Shown here in pieces: positions 22,764 to 33,138 of a DNA stretch of 64,000 nucleotides. The position numbers and the translations under genes are program-made. The DNA is from Gymnopilus junonius (taxonomy: Eukaryota; Basidiomycota; Agaricomycetes; Agaricales; Galerinaceae): NCBI GenBank assembly GCA_015501075.1, contig JADNYJ010000149.1, positions 36,195-100,194 of the forward strand. The letters run 5' to 3'. The notes beneath the pieces were generated by a model that ran no database searches, was not told the origin of the DNA, and was given only the letters and a program-made list of their open reading frames with translations. How positions within the stretch are numbered: the first letter of the stretch is position 1; every line of letters starts with the position of its first letter.

Positions 22764-24000
22764 TCAAACCCAATGCATAGATCTTGTCCGTCGCCGCCAA
22801 CGGGATTGCTGTGAATGGGGCTGGCTCAGTGCGAGGAAAGGGGAATATCGGTTCTGCTCATCGTTAAATGTGAAATTGATTTGCTTTTCTGCCTTTAAAG
22901 CAGAATGCCAGGCATCATCAGTGATGCCAGGAATTGTGCAAATTTCCCATTCAATCTGTTTCTTGAGGTTTTCATTCGTCAATTTGGGAAGCTCGCTCAG
23001 ACGCTTTGGAACGCCGGGTGGAATGTCATTGTCTTCATCCTCTTCGTCCGAGCCATCTTCATTATCTAGCCCTCTCTGATATTCAACTAGATAAAGGCCA
23101 TAATGTATGAGCTGCCAGCGGAAAAATTCCAGACAGCTGATGGTTGGGCTATCTGCAGCTGCATTCTCAACCTTCATGAGGAATTTGGCACCCAGCCACT
23201 CTATCAGTTGGCGAACAAGCCCTCTGGCAAAAACAAACCGCCGTCTATCAGATGTTGGTATGGTGTTTAGATCATACTGGTCATAGCGGGCCTCGTCGAC
23301 CTCGTCCGAGGAAGGGGGCAATTGGTATGTTCTTGGGTCAAGAACATTGAAAAGAATGGCAAGACTACACATATTAATGAAGTCAAGGACGCCATTCCAT
23401 GTTCTGACATCCAGGAGATGGCCTGGGAGTTTATTGAAGTCAGGACCTCCATAATGAATTCAGCATGGAAATAGTGCACAAAGCGCAGGAGGAGAGCATC
23501 AGGATGAGATGTGTTCGTGACAATCTTTTTGCCCATGAGGCAATGCACGAGGCCGTATAGGGTGTCGGTGAGCGTACTCGTCGCATAGAAATGCCCTCCA
23601 TGGACGATAGAGTGTGCTGTGGTATAGACCACGTGGGGTATATTTGGGCACATATAGCTGATTCTCAAAGTAAGAATGACTTCGCAAGGGGTTCAAACTT
23701 AGCAGGAACTTACAATCGGTCACCAGGGCGAAGGTAAACACCCTCAAAGTCCCAAACCGATGGATTGGGCTCATCGACAGCAAAGTGACTAGTAAACGAC
23801 GGTTGCTTGAAAATTGAACATAATCCGGCTGTTCTTGAGGGTGCCTCCTCCATGATTTTGGTGTACATAGGAAATTGGTTGAGGGCAGGGGACACTAATC
23901 TCGATACGATGGCTTGAGATACTCCTACAGGCGGTGCATTCCGAGGCGACATGGGTCCCCTTGTGTCCTCCACTAAGAAATACACAAATGGTCATTATGG
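22764..24000 (-). pseudogene. Second JmjC-like oxygenase, C-terminal part
   Basis: An exon opened by TTTCTTAG reads VEDTRGPMSPRNAPPVGVSQ and on to SVWDFEGVYLRPGDRL. An intron (GTAAGTTCC to AATCAG) leads in frame to YMCPNIPHVVYTTAHSIVHG and GHFYATSTLTDT. LRPGDRL plus PNIPHVVYT is the strand bearing the third metal-binding His of JmjC-type enzymes, and the following GGHFY is typical of an agaricomycete subfamily. Further on, NKLPGHLLDVRTWNGVLDFI and MCSLAILFNVLDPRTYQLPP come in a different frame, implying a frameshift near 23,440. The HxD-bearing segment is not found upstream, where a Tc1/mariner derivative sits. The gene is thus 5'-incomplete and probably dead. It is convergent with the TET/JBP-like gene. 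Confidence 0.5.
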
Positions 24001-24204
24001 GCTTTTCTTTGTTCGGGCCTGTTTTACTTACTTAGTGGATGAGATGCTTACTTATAATCTAGGATGGTTTAGATTTCTACGAAGGCTGAAGTACTCTAAG
24101 GCGTTCAATGGCGAAGTAGGAGAAGAAGTGCTGCGACACCAGCACTGCAAGTTTGGAATGTCGCAGTTGAGGGCAGGGCATACCGCATTGAAGGGCTGGG
24201 CTTA

Positions 24205-24834
24205 CAGGGTTTTGCATAAATAATGACAGGTCACATCTCGTCCAAAATATTGTGTTTGATTATATTTATTTGGTCAAAAACCGTATGACCGTATTTACCC
24301 TGCCAGGTTGCGCGGAGAAGCTCATCCCTTTCCGAGGCCTCTTTAGCGACTTTTTTGTGGGAAATGGCGATGCGATGTAATGTACGGCAGAGGGTCGGAA
24401 TTGAAACCTCTACACCACGAACTTCCTCCAAACGATTCTGAATTTCATCTAGATACAACCCTGGGTTCGCATCGAGCAAGGCCGCTATGAAATTGATATC
24501 ACCCATATCCAAAACTCGTGGTCGTTGTCGGGGCAAAGCATACGGATCAGATGTTTGACCATACTCTCGATACCAGCGGAGAATTCTGTATACAGTGCTG
24601 TCACTGCACCCAGCTAGACCTGATATTTCAGATATTTTCTTGTTGTCATTGTATCGCCAGTGAACAATGCGACTGCGGAGCTGTTCGTCCAGGTGCACTG
24701 GCATCGATCGTGATAAGAGGAAGATAGGCATTGTCACTAAAAATAGCTGATTTGATTCCCAGTCGTGTAAACAAATACAACTAAACACCTCTTTTCCGCG
24801 TTGACCGACCTGTCATTATTTATGCAAAACCCTG
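24205..24834 (-). mobile_element. Tc1/mariner deletion derivative, 630 bp, intact ends
   Basis: The ends are perfect 28-bp inverted repeats (24,205-24,232 and 24,807-24,834) beginning CAGGGTTTTGCATAAATAAT, and the element is flanked by TA on both sides (24,203-24,204 and 24,835-24,836), the target duplication of Tc1/mariner elements. Inside is a single minus-strand frame for the N-terminal DNA-binding part of a transposase. The catalytic DDE domain is missing. Identical ends suggest recent movement or active selection on the ends. Confidence 0.92.
24231..24710 (-). CDS. Tc1/mariner transposase N-terminal DNA-binding fragment
   Basis: From a start at MPVHLDEQLRSRIVHWRYND the protein reads KKISEISGLAGCSDSTVYRI, then RILRWYREYGQTSDPYALPR, DINFIAALLDANPGLYLDEI, SIPTLCRTLHRIAISHKKVA and KEASERDELLRATW. 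This is a paired-like bipartite helix-turn-helix region: first HTH around ISEISGLAGCSDSTVYRIL, second around YLDEIQNRL to TLCRTLHRI. It matches the first 130-150 residues of basidiomycete Tc1/mariner transposases. The frame then ends at the right terminal repeat with no DDE/D residues. Such a protein could bind the ends without cutting. The frame is open without stops throughout, which is notable for a defective copy. Confidence 0.8.
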   Translation of the reverse strand, partial: RSMPVHLDEQLRSRIVHWRYNDNKKISEISGLAGCSDSTVYRILRWYREYGQTSDPYALPRQRPRVLDMGDINFIAALLDANPGLYLDEIQNRLEEVRGVEVSIPTLCRTLHRIAISHKKVAKEASERDELLRATWQGKYGHTVFDQINIIKHNILDEM

Positions 24835-24865
24835 TAGATAATGGGTCCTCGTAGGAGGTGGCATT

Positions 24866-26554
24866 GGGGATCAGCATTGCCTGTCAAGAAAGCGTGATGT
24901 TTGGCAGTGTTTGTACCCCAGCCAATCCATGTTTTCCTTCGGTTCCTCGTTGTTCCTGCCTCTTCCCGTTGCTCCCTTAAGTTATATTCAAAATCTGAGC
25001 CTGTATTTTAGTAGGGTATATACATAAAAATGTGGGATTAAAAAATGAGCTTGTAATTTCAACACGTTCTCAACTTTTGGAGCCAACGAACATCTCAGTT
25101 GATGTTCGAAAAGTAGAAGAACTTGTCAGGCGCTGTAAAAATATAGTAGTCGTCAAAACAGCACAAAAATTTTTCTGGGAACTTATATTCAGTGTATAGT
25201 GTGAGTCTAGCCAGTTCGGACGAAGTTAGATTCAATATGAGCCCTGAATATTACATAGAGCAGGGAGCTATTCTGCATGGTTATCTATAAAGAGCAAAGA
25301 AGAGATTTAGCTACGAAAAAAATTAATACAGCATCGGAAATGTTAGTAGCAAGTGCTTTAGTATTAGAGATCAAACAAGTTGCCAGAATGTCAAGAGAAA
25401 TCCAGAACTGGTGAAGACAATACCTGAGGAGTTGGTGATCTCACGGCCGAGTTGCATAAGCCCGCAATAACCACCCTTGTCTCTTGCACGAAGAGCCATT
25501 CGAGCACTCATCCTATTCTTCACTTTGACTCCAAACGTCTGAGTGCAAGAGAGCATTGCATCGCCAACACCTTCCGAAGAGCAACCAGCTTTGAAAAGCG
25601 CATGAGCGAGTTTACGAGCCTGAGATGTGTATGTGCCACTTTTCTTGGGAGACCAAGACGCTTTCACCTTGAAAGCAGTATGAGAACCTTTGAGTGATCT
25701 CTGAGCACGATGCTTTTGCATGTCAAGAACGTGAACCTTCTTCCGAAGCTTGGCATTGGTAGACTTTCAATAAGCGACTCGGTCCTCCAGTTTCAGAATA
25801 TGATCCCTTTCAAGTGATAAGTCTTTCTGAGCCCCTTGATACATTCTACAAAGACTGTTGTTATCTTGTCGAAGTTCCTCTAGATCAGTTTCAAATTGGT
25901 CCTTTGCCATGATGCACTGATTGACAAGTCTTTGAACATGCTTTTGTGACTTCCGTAGGTCTCGAGTGGTCTGGTCAAGCGAGGAAGACAGACTTTCAAT
26001 TTTTTGGTTACAGGAAAGAGCAGCATCCTCCAGAGTTGCAAGCCGTAGTTTTAGAGCATTAATTTCGGAGTCTTTCCAGCCAAGCTCGACCTCTCGAAGC
26101 ACACATTCAGCTTCTGAGTCCTCCAATTTGGACTATAGGTCATCAGAGAGGGTTGACAGTCTATGAATCTCCAGTTCTAGATCATTATTACGAGCCTGTT
26201 GCCTAGTTTTGGGTGTTGAACTAGTAAGTGATGGAATATCAGAGCCAATTTCCGGGCGACGAGCTGCCTGCAGGTTTGCCAAGTTCTTGATGTGAGCCAA
26301 TTGTGCTTGACTTTGTCGCCTAGTCATAAGAACCAGAAACGAGCACGAAAACAAAGGGCTGAGCCATCGGGAGCCAACCAGCGCATCAAAATTGACGGAT
26401 CTGTCACTGATTGACAGCGCGGTGATGGCGTCCGATGGCTCAACGTCGTTTGTCTTTCCGCCACCCACGCATCCCAGAATTCATTCACAAAATGATAGAG
26501 AACGAGTCTGAGCACAATTTCTTGGTTCTTAAATAATTTTCCGCCACCTTTTCC
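24866..26554. repeat. Palindrome 1, left arm (1,689 bp)
   Basis: This segment is the reverse complement of 26,786-28,474. Position pairs sum to 53,340 all along, with no length difference, so no net indel. I found only one mismatch by eye (25,13x against 28,20x: GCGCTGTAAA against GCGCCGTAAA). The boundary is sharp on both sides. The arm contains the coiled-coil ORF in minus orientation. Confidence 0.95.
25371..26327 (-). pseudogene. Coiled-coil repeat protein, left-arm copy
   Basis: Mirror copy of the plus-strand ORF at 27,013-27,969. It begins MTRRQSQAQLAHIKNLANLQ and ends in the same truncated C-terminus. The same two in-frame stops are present, after STLSDDL and after LEDRVAY. See the right-arm copy for domains. 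Because both arms carry the same stops, the ORF was already broken when the palindrome formed or was last homogenised. Confidence 0.6.
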
Positions 26555-26785
26555 GCATTACAAAAGCGTGATATTTGTCCTTTGTTTGTCCCTGATAAAC
26601 CTCGGTTCCTTCGATCCCACCTTTTCTCTTTGACTCGATCTCACTTCCACATCATAAAACAATTCGAGAAAAAATTTGAAAATGTCTGTAATGTGCTAAA
26701 GCTACATTTGGTGGTTGGATTTTGGATGAATCACAGCCCTTCGTTCTGTAGATCAGATTTTGTGAGTAATGTCACTTTTTCCCAA
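26555..26785. other. Spacer of palindrome 1 (231 bp)
   Basis: Unique, AT-rich sequence between the arms, with a run reading AATTCGAGAAAAAATTTGAA near the middle and no inverted counterpart. No coding frame continues through both arms in a meaningful way. Confidence 0.8.
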
Positions 26786-28474
26786 GGAAAAGGTGGCGGA
26801 AAATTATTTAAGAACCAAGAAATTGTGCTCAGACTCGTTCTCTATCATTTTGTGAATGAATTCTGGGATGCGTGGGTGGCGGAAAGACAAACGACGTTGA
26901 GCCATCGGACGCCATCACCGCGCTGTCAATCAGTGACAGATCCGTCAATTTTGATGCGCTGGTTGGCTCCCGATGGCTCAGCCCTTTGTTTTCGTGCTCG
27001 TTTCTGGTTCTTATGACTAGGCGACAAAGTCAAGCACAATTGGCTCACATCAAGAACTTGGCAAACCTGCAGGCAGCTCGTCGCCCGGAAATTGGCTCTG
27101 ATATTCCATCACTTACTAGTTCAACACCCAAAACTAGGCAACAGGCTCGTAATAATGATCTAGAACTGGAGATTCATAGACTGTCAACCCTCTCTGATGA
27201 CCTATAGTCCAAATTGGAGGACTCAGAAGCTGAATGTGTGCTTCGAGAGGTCGAGCTTGGCTGGAAAGACTCCGAAATTAATGCTCTAAAACTACGGCTT
27301 GCAACTCTGGAGGATGCTGCTCTTTCCTGTAACCAAAAAATTGAAAGTCTGTCTTCCTCGCTTGACCAGACCACTCGAGACCTACGGAAGTCACAAAAGC
27401 ATGTTCAAAGACTTGTCAATCAGTGCATCATGGCAAAGGACCAATTTGAAACTGATCTAGAGGAACTTCGACAAGATAACAACAGTCTTTGTAGAATGTA
27501 TCAAGGGGCTCAGAAAGACTTATCACTTGAAAGGGATCATATTCTGAAACTGGAGGACCGAGTCGCTTATTGAAAGTCTACCAATGCCAAGCTTCGGAAG
27601 AAGGTTCACGTTCTTGACATGCAAAAGCATCGTGCTCAGAGATCACTCAAAGGTTCTCATACTGCTTTCAAGGTGAAAGCGTCTTGGTCTCCCAAGAAAA
27701 GTGGCACATACACATCTCAGGCTCGTAAACTCGCTCATGCGCTTTTCAAAGCTGGTTGCTCTTCGGAAGGTGTTGGCGATGCAATGCTCTCTTGCACTCA
27801 GACGTTTGGAGTCAAAGTGAAGAATAGGATGAGTGCTCGAATGGCTCTTCGTGCAAGAGACAAGGGTGGTTATTGCGGGCTTATGCAACTCGGCCGTGAG
27901 ATCACCAACTCCTCAGGTATTGTCTTCACCAGTTCTGGATTTCTCTTGACATTCTGGCAACTTGTTTGATCTCTAATACTAAAGCACTTGCTACTAACAT
28001 TTCCGATGCTGTATTAATTTTTTTCGTAGCTAAATCTCTTCTTTGCTCTTTATAGATAACCATGCAGAATAGCTCCCTGCTCTATGTAATATTCAGGGCT
28101 CATATTGAATCTAACTTCGTCCGAACTGGCTAGACTCACACTATACACTGAATATAAGTTCCCAGAAAAATTTTTGTGCTGTTTTGACGACTACTATATT
28201 TTTACGGCGCCTGACAAGTTCTTCTACTTTTCGAACATCAACTGAGATGTTCGTTGGCTCCAAAAGTTGAGAACGTGTTGAAATTACAAGCTCATTTTTT
28301 AATCCCACATTTTTATGTATATACCCTACTAAAATACAGGCTCAGATTTTGAATATAACTTAAGGGAGCAACGGGAAGAGGCAGGAACAACGAGGAACCG
28401 AAGGAAAACATGGATTGGCTGGGGTACAAACACTGCCAAACATCACGCTTTCTTGACAGGCAATGCTGATCCCC
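26786..28474. repeat. Palindrome 1, right arm (1,689 bp)
   Basis: Reverse complement of 24,866-26,554. Outside the arm the sequence is unrelated (CCCC then GGAACTCGC here; GGTGGCATT before the left arm), and no flanking target duplication is visible. From 27,970 to the arm end there is no long frame. Confidence 0.95.
27013..27969 (+). pseudogene. Coiled-coil, repeat-associated protein with two stops
   Basis: One frame runs MTRRQSQAQLAHIKNLANLQ, SSTPKTRQQARNNDLELEIH and, after TAG (27,205-27,207), SKLEDSEAECVLREVELGWK. It then has a long heptad-rich region (LRLATLEDAALSCNQKIESL, SLDQTTRDLRKSQKHVQRLV) up to TGA (27,571-27,573), followed by KKVHVLDMQKHRAQRSLKGS and TYTSQARKLAHALFKAGCSS. The tail is NRMSARMALRARDKGGYCGL, then MQLGREITNSSGIVFTSSG. 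The coiled coil followed by an AR.LAH.L..AGCS...VG segment and SAR...R...GG...QL..EI matches a repeated agaricomycete family of unknown function. Full members go on past this point, so it is also truncated. TAG for CAG and TGA for CGA would each be C-to-T. Confidence 0.6.
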
Positions 28475-28571
28475 GGAACTCGCATCACTACAACTTTCCT
28501 TTGCTCTATTGTACTACCACGTAGAAATAACTTATATTAGTATAAGATCTCTTCTCTCTAGATAATAAGTA
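28475..28571. other. Short unique stretch between palindrome and next ORF
   Basis: AT-rich, no gene. It marks the return to single-copy sequence after the palindrome. Confidence 0.5.
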
Positions 28572-29170
28572 ATGTCTTATGACCAAAGGCCACGCAAAAG
28601 ACCACGGTTGCTACCAGTAAGCCCAATTCTTCTGACGATGTATGTGAACTAATGTAATTGGACTATAAGGCTGTCAATCGATTCCTGGATGTTGAGGCAG
28701 ATGGGGGGGAGGAGGAGGAGGATGCTGGACTTGATTTAGAAGGTTTGTGCCTCTATAATTGTCCATATGAGGTTCGGACTGACAGCGAACAAGCAGAACA
28801 AGCGGAATTTGATATTGATGAAGATGTAGATGATGAAGAAGAGGACGTACTGTCGCACCGTGCTCTTTCACAAGAAATGCAACGGATAAATATATCTGGG
28901 AACACGACCTGGGACAACTTTGTGGGGAATTTAGAGGCTCGTGTGCAAAATCGAGGTCGTCGTATCCTGGAGCTAGACGAAATGGATGCTCCACCACCAC
29001 CCCAACAATCGGACCTTCTATACGAGATACCCTGCATAGTTAAGAAACTTACTCTGGCCTTTTGGCATGTACTTATCGTCTTGATTGGTTGCTTAAGATT
29101 CAATGTAAAATGGTACGATATATATGATCAACTGTACATACACTATGCCCAAAGGACTACGTACTCGTAA
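28572..29170 (+). pseudogene. SPT5-like N-terminal fragment
   Basis: The first exon is MSYDQRPRKRPRLLP (28,572 on). A donor GTAAGCCC and an acceptor TATAAG near 28,669 join it to AVNRFLDVEADGGEEEEDAG, then acidic EFDIDEDVDDEEEDVL and finally SDLLYEIPCI. A KRPR nuclear signal, NRFLD.EA and a strongly acidic run leading to a LYEI.C segment resemble the N-termini of SPT5-like proteins that are multiplied in some agaricomycete genomes, where LW.I.C begins the NGN domain. Nothing recognisable as NGN or KOW follows, so only the first part is present. Low-complexity acidic sequence makes this assignment tentative. Confidence 0.35.
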
Positions 29171-30084
29171 AAGTAGAAAACACTGATGTACATCCACAGT
29201 CAGAAACAGATTTCCCTTTCGGTCAACCTCTGGACTCTGGAGGTCCATTGTCAAGCAATCATTTGTAAGTAGTTTGTCTCTGAAAAAATCAAAGCTCTCA
29301 AGCTTGGATTGAGACTCCGTCCTACAATAATTACTCGCACGGAGCTCTATCCGTTGCCAGTGCAGAACAGTTGCCACCGGACCATGGCCGCCCAGGCACT
29401 GGCAGTTCAGATAAATCAGGACAGATCTGTGCCGCCCGATGTGTGACGAATGAACTGCTGTCGGCGATGGATAAGGCTCTTATCTTTGGCCTTGGCTTGG
29501 TAAACACCTTGGACCATCTTTGAACAACCTCAAGTCACTCGAAGTAATTTTGCTCTTAGTCCTTAGTTTTCGGTATAAAACAGTAAGAAGGATGCTACTT
29601 GCTACTTATTCATTCCTTTCCAAAGCTCCGAGGTGGTCCTCTTCTAATGTTTTCTCAATCCCGAGCAACTTGCACAAAGTATCTTCGTCCAGGTTTTTGA
29701 AGGCTTCAACAAGTCTGGACTCCGACTGCTGCCCGACGGCGAAAGCTGACCGACACTCCGCCTTAGCGACAATAAATGAAGAAAGGTCATCGTATTTCTG
29801 CACCATGCGGATCAGTTACCTCTTGCAATAACATGAATGTCTTACAGCTTTAAATGACGGTGATGAGACTGTTACACGGTTATGTGTGAAAACAGGCCAT
29901 CCCCATTATTTTCGACCATCTCTATAAATTAATATAGGTTGTTGATAGCCTTCCCGAGCTTAAACATCCCGAATATACTCGAGAAAACCACATTTAAACA
30001 TTAAAAGCTTAATATCAAAAGATATAACGATTATGATCACCTAGTAATCATTAATCATTTATTATAAGATACACAAGCGAATTA
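29171..30084. other. Stretch without a confident gene
   Basis: A minus-strand frame at 29,606-29,806 reads AECRSAFAVGQQSESRLVEA and then KNLDEDTLCKLLGIEKTLEE, which has amphipathic, codon-like character and may be a 3' exon, but no partner exon was found. AT-rich DNA follows from 29,860 to 30,080. Confidence 0.3.
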
Positions 30085-31215
30085 CTACAGTCCTTACACA
30101 CTAGTAGGGGCCTCGAGTTTATTTAAAATAACTACCAAGGGAGCGCGGAAACACGCACAGACAATGGGAACGACCTTTGACCCGATATAGACATGCGGAG
30201 CGACAGCCCAAACAAGTCAATTACCCCGAAGCCGGTGTAATCTATTTTTATCATCCGGAGGAATGTAACCGGAAAAGGAATAATCCACGATGATCGACGT
30301 CGGAGCGGGTGCTATTTTTGGTAATATGAAGATGCGACGCAAGGACGCTCGTCCCCTCGCGTTCCCTCATAGAACTAATAAATATACACCTATCCTAGAC
30401 ACATTAGCAAGCCCCTGAGGACATAGACAAAATCCTCTGCGAGGTAGACAAATATTAAAGACGCTATAATGAACCGGCCGTTGCACGATCGCAACAGCAG
30501 GAATATTAATCCGATAAAATGCCTTATATGGCAATGAGATAAATATTCGGCGCTTGATGAATATGCCCAACCAATGGCATAATTCCCCTCACTCCGAATC
30601 GGACTAATGACGAGATAATTAATTACACAGCGCTTATCAAATTAGCTTAGTAAGATGCCCAGTAAAATAGTATAAAAACCCAGTAGAATTAGTGTAGAAA
30701 AGCAAGCAGACAGCACCCCTCGAGTCGTAGCAATACAATCGAGCGTCTGGCTTCTAAACTAGATAATAGAAAGACAATTGATTGATATAAAAGCGAGATA
30801 AGCTTCAGACAAACTTAGAATTGAGCTCAAATAAGAGATAGATTAAGCAAAGGCTTATTATTCAAGTCAGGACCTAGTTGAGTAGTTGGGAGTAGACAGA
30901 GCGTCACTCAGCTACAAAAGTACGAAGTCTTTTAGTTCAAAAGCATAGCCAGAGCCTAGTTTATCTCAAGAAGAGATCAGTCAAGTTTAGAGAAAGTTTC
31001 CAAGCCAGAAGTCAATTAAAGCGATCCATTATCCAAAGAACCCCTACAACCCATTGTAAAACCCCATAAAAGCGAACTTAATTAAAAGACATTGATACTT
31101 ACACTCCCCAGAACTTACACAAGTCAAGGGATATTTGTTGGGTTCAATAAAAGCGATCTATTTCGTTTTTCATACCTACAAACTACCTAAACTTATCAAC
31201 GGGAGCCAGGCTTCT
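30085..31215 (+). repeat. Solo LTR-like element, CpG retained
   Basis: It starts near ACAGTCCTTACACACTAGTA with GGGGCCTCGAG, and holds a TATAAAAACC box (about 30,670) and a downstream region AAGCAGACAGCACCCCTCG (about 30,700). A run of AATAAAAGCG motifs (near 31,145) could provide the polyadenylation signal. There is no coding frame. The LTR-like TATA and polyadenylation layout, and the repeat at 90-1690, support a solo LTR of a retrotransposon. The ends (TG...CA) and target duplication were not fixed. A related end, GTAGGGGTCTCGAG, also occurs at 45,346. Confidence 0.5.
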
Positions 31216-31339
31216 CGTGTCAGGACCACAAATAGGACGATCAGAATAACGTTGACCAGGAGATAAACATCGGAAGTAGAGGCTATGGCTTCATGAGACG
31301 CTTGTTTCCGGGCCTATATATTCGCAGTGCGTAAATCTG

Positions 31340-32345
31340 GTTCATGACTTGAGTGAAAAGACTCTCAACCTTTTTCCAGACGTTTATGCCAAAATTTCCA
31401 CTTGACGCTCCAGATACAACAATATGTTCGGTTTTTGTTGACTTTGTCTGTCCTCAGAGTAAGTATATGCCTGGTTTTATGTATGACCATACCGCGACGA
31501 CTTGGATAATCTGATCGCGATTGCCATGCCTCAGAACTTGTTGGACATCTTTCTGGCCAGTGCCAAACAAGTACACCTTGCCGTGGTCACTTCCAGCCAC
31601 AATGATCTGCCCCCCTTCTCCAAACACTATGGTTTTGATGAAACGCGCAGTAATTTCGACTTTGAAGGTATGGATGGGTGATGTTCGGTTAGGGGAATAA
31701 AGGTCAAACCCATTGAACATGTTATCGATCACAAAATGGCCTGTATTGGTGCAAACGTCCACGTTACCGCTGCAACTTCTTCAGCTAGCTGCTAAATACA
31801 GTCGGTAGTCCTTACATGGCTGTCTTCAAGGAGGTGACTGACTTTTCTGTAGAAGTTTCTGAGTCGTAAGAATGTCTGTCTCACCGATTAGTAGCATGCC
31901 TTATTTTTTACGAAATACCTTACATGGTCCCACCTTCCATTGCATAAACTGACAATGAATTGCCATGATCACCAAAAAAAACTGCACGGGGTATTGTCTC
32001 CGTTACTTCGTGAGTCCAAAGTCCAGCAAGATTTCCAGTTTCTCTCCCAAGGCTATACACCTTGATTTTTCCGTAGTGACTGGTAATTGCAATACGCTGA
32101 AAATTGGGGTCATACAAGAAACTATCGACGCTGTCCCTGGAAGAAAAGATGCATTTATTCGAGATTTCGTGAAAAAGTGGCTTTCGAAGTGCATCAACTT
32201 AGTCGTTACACTCCTAATAACGCGTGGCTTACAGATCTTCGTGTGCGACGATAAACCATAAATTGGCCCCTGCCGCTGTCTTCACAGCCATTCTGCTCAG
32301 TTTTCCGGACTGGAAAAGATTGACCAAGCATGTCACTTGAAAGCA
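31340..32345 (-). CDS. WD40-repeat-like protein, multi-exon, incomplete
   Basis: Minus-strand exons read, in order, SGKLSRMAVKTAAGANLWFI to VAHEDL (about 32,320-32,230), DSVDSFLYDPNFQRIAITSH, YGKIKVYSLGRETGNLAGLW and FFGDHGNSLSVYAMEGG (to about 31,920). Then come VTSLKTAM and VDVCTNTGHFVIDNMFNGFD, LYSPNRTSPIHTFKVEITAR and VFGEGGQIIVAGSDHGKVYL (31,762-31,454). The GHF..DN.FNGFDLY...SP..TF signature and GSDHG.VYLF are those of a WD40-like family multiplied in agaricomycetes. Introns of about 50-100 bp separate the exons. The start of the propeller is not found in the upstream DNA, and the C-terminal exons are unclear, so this may be a partial copy. No function is known to me beyond beta-propeller scaffolding. 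Confidence 0.55.
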
Positions 32346-33138
32346 TTGTCGTTAATTTGTTATTTCATTCACTGATAATGACGCTTTTATGGAACCTCAG
32401 GGTCTACTTCAACACATATACCATTACTTCCACCTTGAATCTCGGAATCTCAAGTTCTGTACATTCAGTACCAATCAAGAACTTCCAGTAGAGGCGGAAG
32501 CCACCATCAAAAAGTTGATTACCAAGCCCAGACCACAGCCAAGATTAAGAAAGTAATTACTCTACATAGTATATTCTAAACGTACAAATCAAATTCATTC
32601 ACCCCCTATGTATACCGCACCGAGTCGCGGACGTGGCCCTTGCGTGCTACGCATGTGCACGCAACTTCGCACGCAACTTGGCGCAATGCACACATGCACG
32701 CAACCTGCCACGCAAATTTCCCTATGCCCTACAGTTACTCAACTGGTTATTGATGGTGGTCGTCAGACGAGCCTCTGCAGCTTCTACAACAGCTTTAGTT
32801 TGGTTCTCTGATTCAAGGATCAATGTCTGACGATTCGGAACTTGAGATTAAAGTGGTGCCTTCAGCTATAGGGACTCACTCTGATGGCATCCAGGGTTAA
32901 CAGGTTGTCTTGCGGTGGTGGGTGCGCGTCTATAGCATTTTCAAGGTCATGAATGAGATGGACAACATGAAGGAGTCGGGGCTCCGCTGCAGGCCCTACT
33001 GCTGCCATTTGCGTTGGACGTGTGGAACGAAGGAGCAACAGTGTTAGCCACATCCAACTGGCAGCAGCGAAGTTTTATTTAAAGAAATCACGAAAGGAGG
33101 TCACTAAGATGTATTCGTTTGTATGTACTTATCGGTTT
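32346..33138. other. Intergenic stretch with short CACGCAACTT-type repeats
   Basis: Around 32,650-32,710 the unit CACGCAACTT or CACGCAACCT recurs four times with gaps. Otherwise there are only short frames. This lies downstream of the left paralogue of the divergent pair. Confidence 0.4.

Noticed and set aside
26582..27016. 144-codon frame crossing the spacer into the right arm of palindrome 1
   Set aside because: It runs across the spacer-arm junction, and its second half is an alternative frame of sequence that exists in both arms. No protein similarity.
24866..28474. Palindrome 1 as a transposon with very long terminal inverted repeats
   Set aside because: No target-site duplication at the outer ends and no transposase in the spacer; inverted duplication fits better.
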